A stretch of 64,000 nucleotides of DNA. Source: Bacteroides sp. Its GTDB lineage: Bacteria > Bacteroidota > Bacteroidia > Bacteroidales > Bacteroidaceae. The number at the start of each line of letters is the position of its first letter. Positions within the stretch are counted from its first letter, which is position 1. Shown here one piece after another: positions 20,224-28,848 of the stretch. The DNA is taken from the NCBI GenBank assembly GCA_015060705.1, contig SUXY01000005.1:1-64000 (forward strand), in the 5' to 3' direction. Below the pieces are notes generated by a model, which worked only from the letters and a program-made list of their open reading frames with translations, was not told where the DNA came from and made no database searches. The position numbers and the translations under genes were made by a program.

Positions 20224-21329
20224 TGTTCAAGGTAATAATTTTGAAGCCATTCAGCATTTTTCTGTATATCATATCCGGCTTGGGTGATGATAGCCGGATA
20301 ACTTTCTCGTTCAATGTCCCGATTGATCATGTATTCCATGGCTTGTACCCATTCGGATATGGGTGCTTTCAGTGAAAGGAAAGAAACTAAATCACTCATG
20401 GATACTTCCGTTGGGATGGTATCGGAGACGACACATGGGAGTCCGGCGCATTGGGCTTCCACCATGGAAACGGACAGTCCTTCCATAAAAGATGGGAACA
20501 GGAACAAATCCATGGCATGGAGTAGTATCGGAACATCCGAACGTACCCCCAGAAAATGTACTTGCTTGGTAAGTTGTAGCTGTTGGACTTTCTCTTGTAT
20601 TTCTTCCATCAGTTCACCCACTCCAACCAATACTAAATGGGCATGCGGATGTTGTTGTACGAATGCATGGAAAATATCGAGGAGAAAAGCGTGGTTCTTC
20701 TGTTTGTTGAATCTTCCGACATGACCGATTACGATGGCATCCATAGGGATATTCAATTGCTCACGGATTTCTTTTCGATGAACTTCTGAATAAGCATATA
20801 CTTGGGTATCGATGGAATTTCGTTGTAGAATTGCTTTCTTTCCTAATTCCTTCCCTGCTAACCAAGTAGCGGATTCTTCTCCACAAGTGAAGATCTGCGT
20901 CACATATTTCCGCATGGCATGTTTGAAGTAGGTACGGAAGAACCATTTGGCATCCAATAAGGCATGGGAATTATGTGCATGAGCAATAATTACCGGAATA
21001 CCTCGTTTGCTAGCTTCCTTATATACGAAATAACCTGATTCCGAACAATGTCCATGAATAATCTTATATTCGGGATGCTCATCAAAGAATGCTGCGATTT
21101 GTTTTTGGTATTTACCGAAGGTAAAAGGATGCAAGGGCATCATGCGGTAAATTTTCCCACCCATTGCTTCAATTTCATCATCATACGCTCCTCGTTCTTC
21201 CCGATGTACCATGAAGTCGAACTGTACTTTAGTACGGTCGATATTTCGGTAGTAATTCATCACCATGGTTTCGGCACCACCCCGGTTTAGGATGGTGAAC
21301 AACATTAAGATTCGAATAGGTTCTTCCAT
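20208..21329 (-). CDS. Glycosyltransferase family 4 (EpsF-like)
   Basis: LNRGGAETMVMNYYRNID...GHVGRFNKQKNHAFLLDIF...MEGLSVSMVEAQCAGLP. Confidence 0.93.
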   Translation of the reverse strand: MEEPIRILMLFTILNRGGAETMVMNYYRNIDRTKVQFDFMVHREERGAYDDEIEAMGGKIYRMMPLHPFTFGKYQKQIAAFFDEHPEYKIIHGHCSESGYFVYKEASKRGIPVIIAHAHNSHALLDAKWFFRTYFKHAMRKYVTQIFTCGEESATWLAGKELGKKAILQRNSIDTQVYAYSEVHRKEIREQLNIPMDAIVIGHVGRFNKQKNHAFLLDIFHAFVQQHPHAHLVLVGVGELMEEIQEKVQQLQLTKQVHFLGVRSDVPILLHAMDLFLFPSFMEGLSVSMVEAQCAGLPCVVSDTIPTEVSMSDLVSFLSLKAPISEWVQAMEYMINRDIERESYPAIITQAGYDIQKNAEWLQNYYLEQWQKH

Positions 21330-22357
21330 AAACTAGCTATTCTTTCTATTAAATATTGTTGGGCCGTTTGTTTGGCAAACAATCCCATGTTTATACGTAG
21401 TTCTTTATTTTCAATGAGTCTTTCTAAACTCTTGGCTAACTCTTCCGTATCCTGAGGTTTTACCAAAAACCCATTTTTCCCATCTTGGATGATATCTCTA
21501 GGACCACATGGGCAATCGAACGCAACACAAGGTACTCCACACGCCATGGCTTCAATCAATACCATTCCAAATCCTTCCGAACGGGAAGGGAGTACCAATA
21601 GAGAGGCTTGCTGATAAACGGAAGCTATATCTTGAACGGGTGCATGGAAGGTTATTTGCTTTTGAATACCTGCTTGATAGATGGCATCTTGGTAAACGCT
21701 GGTATCTCCTTTTCCGTAAATATGTACACTCCATGAGGGGTGTCTGGAAGCGATTTTGCTCCATGCATCAATCAATAAATCGTATCCTTTGTTGTATGAA
21801 AGACTGCCTACACAAATGATTCGGTGATTTTCTAACGTTGCACTTTCATGCGGATAGAAGGACACCGGGTTGGGAATAACGGTCAGGTTATTGCTGCTCC
21901 ATTCTGACAAGTTGTAGTGGGTCAAGACTACTATTTTATCGTAGAGGTGTGCGCCCATTCTCATCCAGAATTTTTGCCAGGAGGCTCCATTTAGAATCAT
22001 GGAGGCATGGCGTTCATAGATGATTTTGGCTTTTCCTTTTTGGATCCATAAGGGGACATAAAGTCCTTTCATCCCATCGTCACAGACCGATATAATATCG
22101 GGCTGAACCTCTTTGACTATCTGATTGATCTTTTTGATGTAGGAGAAGAGATATTTCCAATCCTTTGCAACTTCTATGGGATGGAAGGTGATGGAGGAAC
22201 TGAATGGATAAAAGGTTTCCTTTGCATCGTTCAGGGATATGATATGTACGTCATAGCCGAATTCTTCTGCAAAGTAGGATGCCTTGATGGACAGTACTCT
22301 TTCCAATCCACCTCCTCCGGATATGCCATTGGTAATATATAGAAGTTTCAATTTCAT
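21305..22357 (-). CDS. Glycosyltransferase family 4
   Basis: VGSLSYNKGYDLLIDAW...SEGFGMVLIEAMACGVPCVAFDCPCGPRDII. Confidence 0.95.
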   Translation of the reverse strand: MKLKLLYITNGISGGGGLERVLSIKASYFAEEFGYDVHIISLNDAKETFYPFSSSITFHPIEVAKDWKYLFSYIKKINQIVKEVQPDIISVCDDGMKGLYVPLWIQKGKAKIIYERHASMILNGASWQKFWMRMGAHLYDKIVVLTHYNLSEWSSNNLTVIPNPVSFYPHESATLENHRIICVGSLSYNKGYDLLIDAWSKIASRHPSWSVHIYGKGDTSVYQDAIYQAGIQKQITFHAPVQDIASVYQQASLLVLPSRSEGFGMVLIEAMACGVPCVAFDCPCGPRDIIQDGKNGFLVKPQDTEELAKSLERLIENKELRINMGLFAKQTAQQYLIERIASLWKNLFES

Positions 22358-22381
22358 TTGTTTTGAAATGGTTGGTACCTT

Positions 22382-23569
22382 TTACAACTTGTTTATTTCA
22401 TTCTCATTCCCATAATCATGAGACTGGAGATGGGAAACAATCTGTTGTCGCAAAGTCTGATTTTGTGTAAAAGCAAAAATCCCCTCAGCTGCCCCTTCAT
22501 TGTCCATCGGAACAATCACTCCATCCACCTGATCGGTCAATTGTGCCGAGGAGGTAGCAAAACGGGTAATGATGACCGGCTTTCCCAGGATCTGTGCTTC
22601 ACGCACGGTGACTGCTTTCCCTTCAAAGCGGGAAGGCTGGATATACATGTCACAAGCCTTCATGTAAGGGTAGGGGTTGGCTTTCTTGCCTAGCAAAATG
22701 CAGACCTCTTCCATGCCGGCTTGTCGGATGTTGGCTTGGATGAGTGCTTCATCCCCACCATAACCGATGATGTACCACTTGAACTTCAATCCTTTTTCCA
22801 CCAACTTCCGACAGATGAAAGGTACATTGTCGAAGTTCTTGGCCAACGTGTATCGACCTACCGAACAGAAACGGAGCTCTCCTTCGATGGCTGGCATTTC
22901 AGCAGATACATCCTGCAGGTCCGCTTGTTCCCGGACAAAAGTAGGAGAGAGGATGTTTTCCATCACCTCCACTTTTCCTTCCAAAGAAGGGAAGGTCTGA
23001 AGAAAGGTGGTTTTTACGCCTTCCGATACCGCCATGATGCGGTCAAAGCTGTCCCAAACGGGGAGTTCCTTTTTCGCATTCACCGAAATGGTGGAATAAT
23101 CCGTATGAATCCAGGCATATTTCCGTTTTGCCAGTACCTTGTCTCTGACAATGTTGTGCGGAGTGAGAAAGCTGATGGCCAAATCATACGTTCCATATTC
23201 CTTTAAAGAGGGGAGAACAGGAGTTACCAAATCGGCTATATATTGAAAAATACCCGATCCTTCTTTCGGACGATGGAGGCGGTAGTAAATGGCATAATCT
23301 ATCTTGGCCAGGATTCTGGCGAGCGCCACCCCGATTTGTCCTTCCTGGACAATTTCCTTGATGGGCCGGTTGATGGCTGCATATTCCTTTCGTTCGGGAA
23401 GCAGGCGGACAGCTTTCGGAATCAACGACATGAATTCGCCCCGATGATCGTAGACAAACAAGTCCACTTCGTAACGAGTATAGTCAAATGCATTCAGCAA
23501 TCCGATGAGCGAGCGTTCCGCTCCTCCGATTTCCAAATATTGAATAGCGATAAAAATTCTTTTCTTCAT
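22382..23569 (-). CDS. Glycosyltransferase family 4
   Basis: IGGAERSLIGLLNAFD...FCSVGRYTLAKNFDNVP...SRFEGKAVTVREAQILGKPVI. Confidence 0.93.
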   Translation of the reverse strand: MKKRIFIAIQYLEIGGAERSLIGLLNAFDYTRYEVDLFVYDHRGEFMSLIPKAVRLLPERKEYAAINRPIKEIVQEGQIGVALARILAKIDYAIYYRLHRPKEGSGIFQYIADLVTPVLPSLKEYGTYDLAISFLTPHNIVRDKVLAKRKYAWIHTDYSTISVNAKKELPVWDSFDRIMAVSEGVKTTFLQTFPSLEGKVEVMENILSPTFVREQADLQDVSAEMPAIEGELRFCSVGRYTLAKNFDNVPFICRKLVEKGLKFKWYIIGYGGDEALIQANIRQAGMEEVCILLGKKANPYPYMKACDMYIQPSRFEGKAVTVREAQILGKPVIITRFATSSAQLTDQVDGVIVPMDNEGAAEGIFAFTQNQTLRQQIVSHLQSHDYGNENEINKL

Positions 23570-23832
23570 GGTTTACATTGCATTCGATAAATCCAGTCAC
23601 CCAGTTTCATCCAGAATTCCATAAACTCTTCGTAAGTAGCACTCATACCAATGCCTTTCACCAGCTTGAAACAACAATCTGTTTTGATGGGCCTTTTCTT
23701 GCAGAATTTGGCATAGGTTTTGGTACTCACGTGGGATTCTGAACACAGTTGTTTAATCGTAATGCCGCACTCTTTTCGTTGATATTGAACAGCTTCTACT
23801 AAATAGATGTACAATTTATAGAACATTAACAT
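23566..23832 (-). CDS. Small HTH-like transcriptional regulator
   Basis: ECGITIKQLCSESHVSTKTYAKFCKKRPIKTDCCFKLVKGIGM: XRE-like helix-turn-helix pattern; divergent from primase. Confidence 0.55.
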   Translation of the reverse strand: MLMFYKLYIYLVEAVQYQRKECGITIKQLCSESHVSTKTYAKFCKKRPIKTDCCFKLVKGIGMSATYEEFMEFWMKLGDWIYRMQCKP

Positions 23833-23839
23833 TTTATAT

Positions 23840-23869
23840 TTTACCTTTATGAGGGTAAAATATACCCTC
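23840..23869. promoter_or_regulatory. Nested inverted repeats in divergent promoter region (candidate operator)
   Basis: TTTTACC-N7-GGGTAAAA overlapping GAGGGT-N7-ACCCTC, just upstream of a -7 element. Confidence 0.5.
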
Positions 23870-23881
23870 GTTTAACCTTTG

Positions 23882-23889
23882 TACATTTG
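23882..23889 (+). promoter_or_regulatory. Bacteroidetes -7 element (TACATTTG) for primase gene
   Basis: Exact TAnnTTTG match 28 nt upstream of the ATG at 23918. Confidence 0.5.
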
Positions 23890-23917
23890 TAGCGTCAAAT
23901 TTAATTAAATACAAACT

Positions 23918-26083
23918 ATGCGAATGAATTTATTCATGGGTTACGCTGATTGTAACCCGAAAGAATCTTCTATCGAAGAGATCTTTCAACTCATCCGTCA
24001 GGATGCTTCGGTCAAGGACCGTACAGAAAAGCACCGTTACTACACGAGCCAGAACCTGTTGAAGGAGGCGAAGTATGAAAAACACGCTTGCCCTTGCTTT
24101 TCGGTGGCTACCTTGTTCTCCGGTGGGAAAACACAGAAGCACATCGCAGGATGGACGGGCATCGGGATGGTGGACATCGACGATGCCGAGAATCTGGACC
24201 TACAGCAACTAGCCGAGGAAGTCAACAAAGACCCGTACACGTTGCTTACGTACATCACCATCAGCGGAAAGGGACTGCGTATCCTCTTCTTGTACGATTG
24301 CGAAAACCGTCACTCACTGAATCATCAGGAACAGAAAATGCTCTATGAGTATGCGTTCGACTATGTGAACCGATACTTCGGAGCTTTGCTTCATGTTCAG
24401 ACGGACCCGAAATGTAGAACTTGCTCGCAACTGAGCGGGGTGGCACACGACCCGAAGGCGTTCTTCAATCCACAGGCACGGACCTTTACCTTCAATTTTG
24501 ACCATGTCAAAACCAAAAGGCAGGAACAGGCCAAGATGCAGAAACTGCTGAAAAAGGCAACCACTGCCGCTCAAAAGAAACTCGCCGAAGAAAACATTGT
24601 CTTCGAGGAGGGTAGTCGTAACGAGTACCTGATGCGGTTGGGTTATCTGCTCAATGCGTATGGCATTCCCGAAGAGTTTGCCTATGAATGGGCATCCGAG
24701 CACTACCAAGACCGCTACGATGGGGATATCTATACCATCTTCCAGTCGTGCTACAAACACACGGACGAGTTCGGTACATTGAAAATCCCCGCTGCTTCGA
24801 GATCTTTTCCTCTTCAGGAAAGCCGTTGGGCTTCCGTTCCGGAGATTGAAGCGTTCCTGGATTCACAGGTTTCCTTGCGGTACAATGTGATTCGTCGGCA
24901 GTGTGAGATTGCTTGGAAGGATTCCAATGCTGATGTCTCCGAGATTCTTCGCTACGCTCTGAATGACAAGAAAAATGCTCTGGATGACACGAATAATGCT
25001 CTGAATGACAATTACGAACCTATCACCGATAGGGACGAAAACACGTTGTGGTGCCGCATGAAAAAGAACGGGACGGAAGTACGGCTTCAGGACATCCGCA
25101 ATGTGCTTCAGTCGGAGTTCGTACCGGCGTTTCATCCGTTCGAATCGTATTTCGGTTCGCTGCCCGAGTGGGACGGTGTGGACTACATCGGCCAACTGGC
25201 CCGAACCGTGAAGGTGAAGGGCGACCAGGAACAGTTTGTGGAGTATTTCCGCAAATGGTTCGTGGGCATCGTCCCTACCATTATGGATGAGCAGGTGGTG
25301 AACCATGAAATCATGGTGTTCATCGGCAAGCAGGGCAACTTCAAGAGTACGTTCTTTTCGTTGCTGCTACCGCCCGACCTGCGGTCTTATTTTCATGTCA
25401 AGATGAACAGCAATCATCTGTCGAAGGATGATATGCTGACGCTTTGCGAGAAAGCGTTGGTGTGCCTCGAAGAGATCGACGAGCTGCGTCCGTCGGAACT
25501 GAACCAGCTCAAGGCACTGGTCACTGCCAAGAATATCAGCGAACGGGCGGCGTATGCCCGCAACAAGGAGCATCGTCCTCACATCGCTTCGTTCTGCGGC
25601 ACGGGAAACAATCCGAACTTCCTGTCCGACCCGACCGACAACCGGCGTTGGCTGGTGGTGGAGGTCGAGGATATCGAGAATCCCCTGGAGCATCCGTTCA
25701 ATTATACCGGAATGTATAGCCAGGCGCTCGCGCTCTGGAAAAGTGGCTATCGGTATTGGTTCAATCAAGCGGAGATTCAAGCGCTCAACGAACGGAACCG
25801 CGAGTTTCAGGTCCCCAGTCCGGAAGAGGAATTGCTCCTCACGTATTATCGACCTACCTTCGAAGGCTGCCAGGGCAGTATCTTCTTAAAGGTGTCCGAG
25901 ATACTGGAACGGATCAATGCGGGGGTGAAGCAGCCGTTGTCTGCTACCCGATTAGGGATATTACTCTGCAAACTTGGATTCAAGAAAGTCAGATATAATA
26001 ATGAACGGGGTTATCTAGTGATTGAACGCACCAGTGATGAGATTCAATCAGCCCGTAAATTGGCTGCTCAACGTTTTACTTAA
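23918..26083 (+). CDS. BT4734/VirE-type primase-helicase
   Basis: N-terminal GIGMVDIDDAENLDL...YITISGKGLRILF; C-terminal VirE P-loop IGKQGNFKSTFFSLLLPP and LEEIDEL, TDNRRWLVVEV. Confidence 0.85.
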   Translation: MRMNLFMGYADCNPKESSIEEIFQLIRQDASVKDRTEKHRYYTSQNLLKEAKYEKHACPCFSVATLFSGGKTQKHIAGWTGIGMVDIDDAENLDLQQLAEEVNKDPYTLLTYITISGKGLRILFLYDCENRHSLNHQEQKMLYEYAFDYVNRYFGALLHVQTDPKCRTCSQLSGVAHDPKAFFNPQARTFTFNFDHVKTKRQEQAKMQKLLKKATTAAQKKLAEENIVFEEGSRNEYLMRLGYLLNAYGIPEEFAYEWASEHYQDRYDGDIYTIFQSCYKHTDEFGTLKIPAASRSFPLQESRWASVPEIEAFLDSQVSLRYNVIRRQCEIAWKDSNADVSEILRYALNDKKNALDDTNNALNDNYEPITDRDENTLWCRMKKNGTEVRLQDIRNVLQSEFVPAFHPFESYFGSLPEWDGVDYIGQLARTVKVKGDQEQFVEYFRKWFVGIVPTIMDEQVVNHEIMVFIGKQGNFKSTFFSLLLPPDLRSYFHVKMNSNHLSKDDMLTLCEKALVCLEEIDELRPSELNQLKALVTAKNISERAAYARNKEHRPHIASFCGTGNNPNFLSDPTDNRRWLVVEVEDIENPLEHPFNYTGMYSQALALWKSGYRYWFNQAEIQALNERNREFQVPSPEEELLLTYYRPTFEGCQGSIFLKVSEILERINAGVKQPLSATRLGILLCKLGFKKVRYNNERGYLVIERTSDEIQSARKLAAQRFT
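24936..25011. repeat. Partial dispersed-repeat arm plus short tandem copies inside primase ORF
   Basis: CTCCGAGATTCTTCGCTACGCTCTGAATGACA then AATGCTCTGGATGACA and AATGCTCTGAATGACA. Confidence 0.8.
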
Positions 26084-26127
26084 GCGGTTCTCCCTCTCTT
26101 TTGTCATCGGGAGGCCCCACCCTCCCT

Positions 26128-26215
26128 GTCATCCAGAACGGAACGAAGTGTAGTGAAGGATCTCGAGTGCATCCACGTATATGTTTCCGAGATTCTTCGC
26201 TTCGCTCTGAATGAC
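26128..26215. repeat. Dispersed palindromic repeat (copy 3)
   Basis: GTCATCCAGAACGGAACGAAGTG...GAAGGATCTCGAG...CGAGATTCTTCGCTTCGCTCTGAATGAC. Confidence 0.85.
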
Positions 26216-26341
26216 AAATACACTTTGGTACACCTTGTTTAGCGTATTTTCTAATACATTATATCGTATAATTCTATAAAAGAAGAATAACTTCTATACA
26301 CGTATAAAAAACAAATAATAAGGTGTACTAAAGTGTACACT

Positions 26342-26554
26342 TTACGGTTCCCCCAACGCATCGACAATCAACCGGACTTGGGCCGGAGTGAAGGTCTTGG
26401 CGGTTTCTGAAAAACCGATGATGCGGAGGTCGTCCATCAAATGCGGGTAATAGTTGATCCAGATCATCAACTTTTTTCGGGCGGCAGCGGTGGTGATGTT
26501 CGGGCAGTAGAGTTGCGCCAATTCTCCTTTGCCGTATGTGCGTATTTGAAACAT
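26342..26554 (-). CDS. DUF4248 domain protein
   Basis: MFQIRTYGKGELAQLYCPNITTAAARKKLMIWINYYPHLMDDLRIIGFSETAKTFTPAQVRLIVDALGEP. Confidence 0.8.
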   Translation of the reverse strand: MFQIRTYGKGELAQLYCPNITTAAARKKLMIWINYYPHLMDDLRIIGFSETAKTFTPAQVRLIVDALGEP

Positions 26555-26718
26555 TTTTTATTTCAAAGATACGGCTTTTCCCGCTGATAACCAATACTTT
26601 TTCTCCCTTTATCGCTCCATTGCGCTCCTTATCGCGCATTCTGGTTCCATACCGTTCCGGATGGTTCCATATCGCGCATGTACAGGGTACGCAAGTGCTA
26701 TCTTTGTAGTGTCACCGG

Positions 26719-26802
26719 AAGATGATACATCTTATCGCAGTAAGATGCTACATCTTATCGGGGTAAGATGATACATCTTGTTGGTGTAAGATGCTACATC
26801 TT
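26719..26802. repeat. Four tandem 23-bp iteron-like repeats, each containing an inverted repeat
   Basis: AAGATG-N3-CATCTT at 26719, 26742, 26765 and 26788 with exact 23-bp spacing. Confidence 0.9.
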
Positions 26803-26811
26803 CCACGCTAT

Positions 26812-26899
26812 GTCATCCTGAGCAACGCGAAGGATCTCGAGTACAAAAAGTGGGTGTATACGAGGTTCTTCTCTCCACTTCGTTTCGTTCTAAATGACA
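26812..26899. repeat. Dispersed palindromic repeat (copy 4, diverged)
   Basis: GTCATCCTGAGCAACGCGAAGGATCTCGAG...CGAGGTTCTTCTC...CGTTCTAAATGAC. Confidence 0.75.
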
Positions 26900-26943
26900 A
26901 GTGTTGAAAATATGATTGTTTAACTTTTAAAAATTAATGTATT

Positions 26944-27435
26944 ATGTTAGATTACAGTGTTTCTGCCCGTTACAATCCGATGGAGAAGAACGAACCTGCC
27001 AAGTATTACGCTTTTTCTCAGAGCAACGAAGTGATGAACCTCAACGAGTTTGCCAAGCACATCGCTACCCATGGCTGTGTGTACAAGCGTGCCGACATTG
27101 CGGCCGTGCTCACCATGGCGGTGGACTGTCTCCGCGAGATCTTGTTGAACGGTACCAAGGTCCAGCTCGGCGACTTGGGTAATTTCTATGTCACTTTCTC
27201 CAGCGAAGGTGCCTTGACTGCCAATGAGTTCAACCCGGACATTCACATCAAGACCGTGAATGTGAACTGGGAACGTGGTTCCGAGTTCCTGAACCTCAAG
27301 GAGGATGCCAAGTTCAACCTGGTGGCCATCCGCTCCGTCCAGAAGAAGGTCTTGAAGGCCGTGAAGAACGGTGAATCCACCGTTACCATCGTGGAGGAAG
27401 AGGAATCAACCGAAGGTACTCAAACGGGAGAATAA
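26944..27435 (+). CDS. HU-family (HU-CCDC81/DNA-binding) protein
   Basis: MNLNEFAKHIATHGCVYKRADIAAVLTMAVDCLREILLNGTKVQLGDLGNFYVTFSSEG, HU/IHF-like fold. Confidence 0.85.
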   Translation: MLDYSVSARYNPMEKNEPAKYYAFSQSNEVMNLNEFAKHIATHGCVYKRADIAAVLTMAVDCLREILLNGTKVQLGDLGNFYVTFSSEGALTANEFNPDIHIKTVNVNWERGSEFLNLKEDAKFNLVAIRSVQKKVLKAVKNGESTVTIVEEEESTEGTQTGE

Positions 27436-27455
27436 TTCTCTATAACTCTATATTT

Positions 27456-27557
27456 GTCATTCAGAACGGAACGTAGTGGAGTGAAGAATCTCGTATACAT
27501 CCACGTTGTTGTTTACGAGTGTATGTACTCGAGATCCTTCGCTTCGCTCTGGATGAC
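27456..27557. repeat. Dispersed palindromic repeat (copy 5)
   Basis: GTCATTCAGAACGGAACGTAGTGGAGTGAAGAATCTCG...CTCGAGATCCTTCGCTTCGCTCTGGATGAC. Confidence 0.85.
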
Positions 27558-27612
27558 AAACAGTATGGAAAGAATGACAATACTATTTTATAACAAACAA
27601 AAACATCAACTT

Positions 27613-27720
27613 ATGGAAACCCAACAACCAACCACCAGCATCTGGGGAAAAATCCTCAAAGTAATCATTACTGTATTAACCGCCGTGGCAACCACCTTCG
27701 GTCTCCAAGCCTGCTATTGA
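27613..27720 (+). CDS. Smalltalk-like small protein
   Basis: METQQPTTSIWGKILKVIITVLTAVATTFGLQACY; characteristic small protein between HU and amidase genes. Confidence 0.75.
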   Translation: METQQPTTSIWGKILKVIITVLTAVATTFGLQACY

Positions 27721-28172
27721 TGAGCAATGCGATTCTACACAGCAGTCAGTACCAGAATTACCGTCGGATTGATCTGATTGTAATTCATTGCAGCGCTACG
27801 CGCAGCAACCGGTGCTTTCCGTTGGAAGCCGTCATCGCCTGTCATCGGGCGAGAGGATTCGCAACAATCGGGTATCACTATTACGTGACCCGTGACGGAA
27901 CCGTGCATGCCGGTCGCCCCCTCTATCAGGTGGGGGCACATGCCACGGGTTTCAACCGTCATTCCATTGGTATCTGCTACGAAGGGGGCTTGGATCCCGA
28001 CGGGAATCCCGCCGATACACGTACCCCGGCGCAGAAAGATACCTTATTGAAACTACTGCAACGCCTCAAAATGGATTATCCTCTTGCAGATATTCTAGGA
28101 CATCGGGATTTACCGAATGTGGCGAAAGCATGTCCTTGTTTTGAGGTGTGTGCAGAATATCAGGATTTGTAA
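27720..28172 (+). CDS. N-acetylmuramoyl-L-alanine amidase (PGRP/AmiD-type)
   Basis: LIVIHCSATR...GYHYYVTRDGTVHAGRPLYQVGAHATGFNRHSIGICYEGG...ILGHRDLPNVAKACPCF; ATG overlaps previous stop (TGATG). Confidence 0.93.
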   Translation: MSNAILHSSQYQNYRRIDLIVIHCSATRSNRCFPLEAVIACHRARGFATIGYHYYVTRDGTVHAGRPLYQVGAHATGFNRHSIGICYEGGLDPDGNPADTRTPAQKDTLLKLLQRLKMDYPLADILGHRDLPNVAKACPCFEVCAEYQDL

Positions 28173-28261
28173 TACTTTTTGTTCATTTTAGGAGGGGAAA
28201 GATCTTTTTAGGATCTTTTCCCTAATCTTTTATGGGTATGATATATCTATTAACACCCATT

Positions 28262-28357
28262 GTCATTCAGAGCGAAGCGAAGAATCTCGAGGGCATCCAC
28301 GTGAATACATAAGTGTATGCTATCGAGATTCTTCCTCCCTTCGGTCGTCTGAATGAC
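28262..28357. repeat. Dispersed palindromic repeat (copy 6)
   Basis: GTCATTCAGAGCGAAGCGAAGAATCTCGAG...ATCGAGATTCTTCCTCCCTTCGGTCGTCTGAATGAC. Confidence 0.85.
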
Positions 28358-28496
28358 AAATTGTGTCAAGAAGTATATCGTTTCCAATCTTTTTCATATC
28401 TGCCAAAACAAAGATTTGCTCAGCTTCTTGTATAAATGGTTTGCGACAACATATTAAATCTACCAAAATATTAGTATCCAAAAAGATTCTTTTCAT
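28320..28496 (-). pseudogene. Truncated PIN-domain (VapC-like) toxin
   Basis: MKRIFLDTNILVDLICCRKPFIQEAEQIFVLADMKKIGNDILLDTICHSDDRREEESR*; N-terminal PIN motif DTN then runs into the palindromic repeat. Confidence 0.75.
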
Positions 28497-28497
28497 T

Positions 28498-28758
28498 TTA
28501 GAAGTATTTCTCGTTTATTAATGCTTCAATTCCATTTTCATCAGCAGGAACAGGTTTTCCACCTTTTATCGACAAAGTGCGAACAAAAGCCAAAGCTTCT
28601 TCCATACTTTTAGCACTACCTGATTTCTTGTTTTGAGATAAAGAATCTTTTAGACGAACTGCCAAAGCTTTTTTGACAGTATCTGTTTGTTGACTGAGAA
28701 TTGTCCACAAAGCATCTATGGTAGACGATTCGCTAGGGTAATGTATTTTTGCTTCCAT
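28498..28758 (-). CDS. Small antitoxin-like protein paired with PIN remnant
   Basis: MEAKIHYPSESSTIDALWTILSQQTDTVKKALAVRL...; 1-nt gap to the PIN start. Start at Met 28758. Confidence 0.6.
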   Translation of the reverse strand: MEAKIHYPSESSTIDALWTILSQQTDTVKKALAVRLKDSLSQNKKSGSAKSMEEALAFVRTLSIKGGKPVPADENGIEALINEKYF

Positions 28759-28848
28759 TATAAAATTGTTTTTGCAAAGAAACAATTTTTCTTCGGGTTT
28801 TCCTAGTGCTTTATACTTTTTTATTTGTTGCTTGAGTGAATAAGTAAA

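Noticed and set aside
26328-26639. 103-aa ORF overlapping DUF4248
   Set aside because: Different frame from the recognisable DUF4248 protein and no domain features.
26719-26802. Possible CRISPR array
   Set aside because: Only four units with 8-bp near-conserved spacers and internal dyads; iteron-like, and no cas genes seen.
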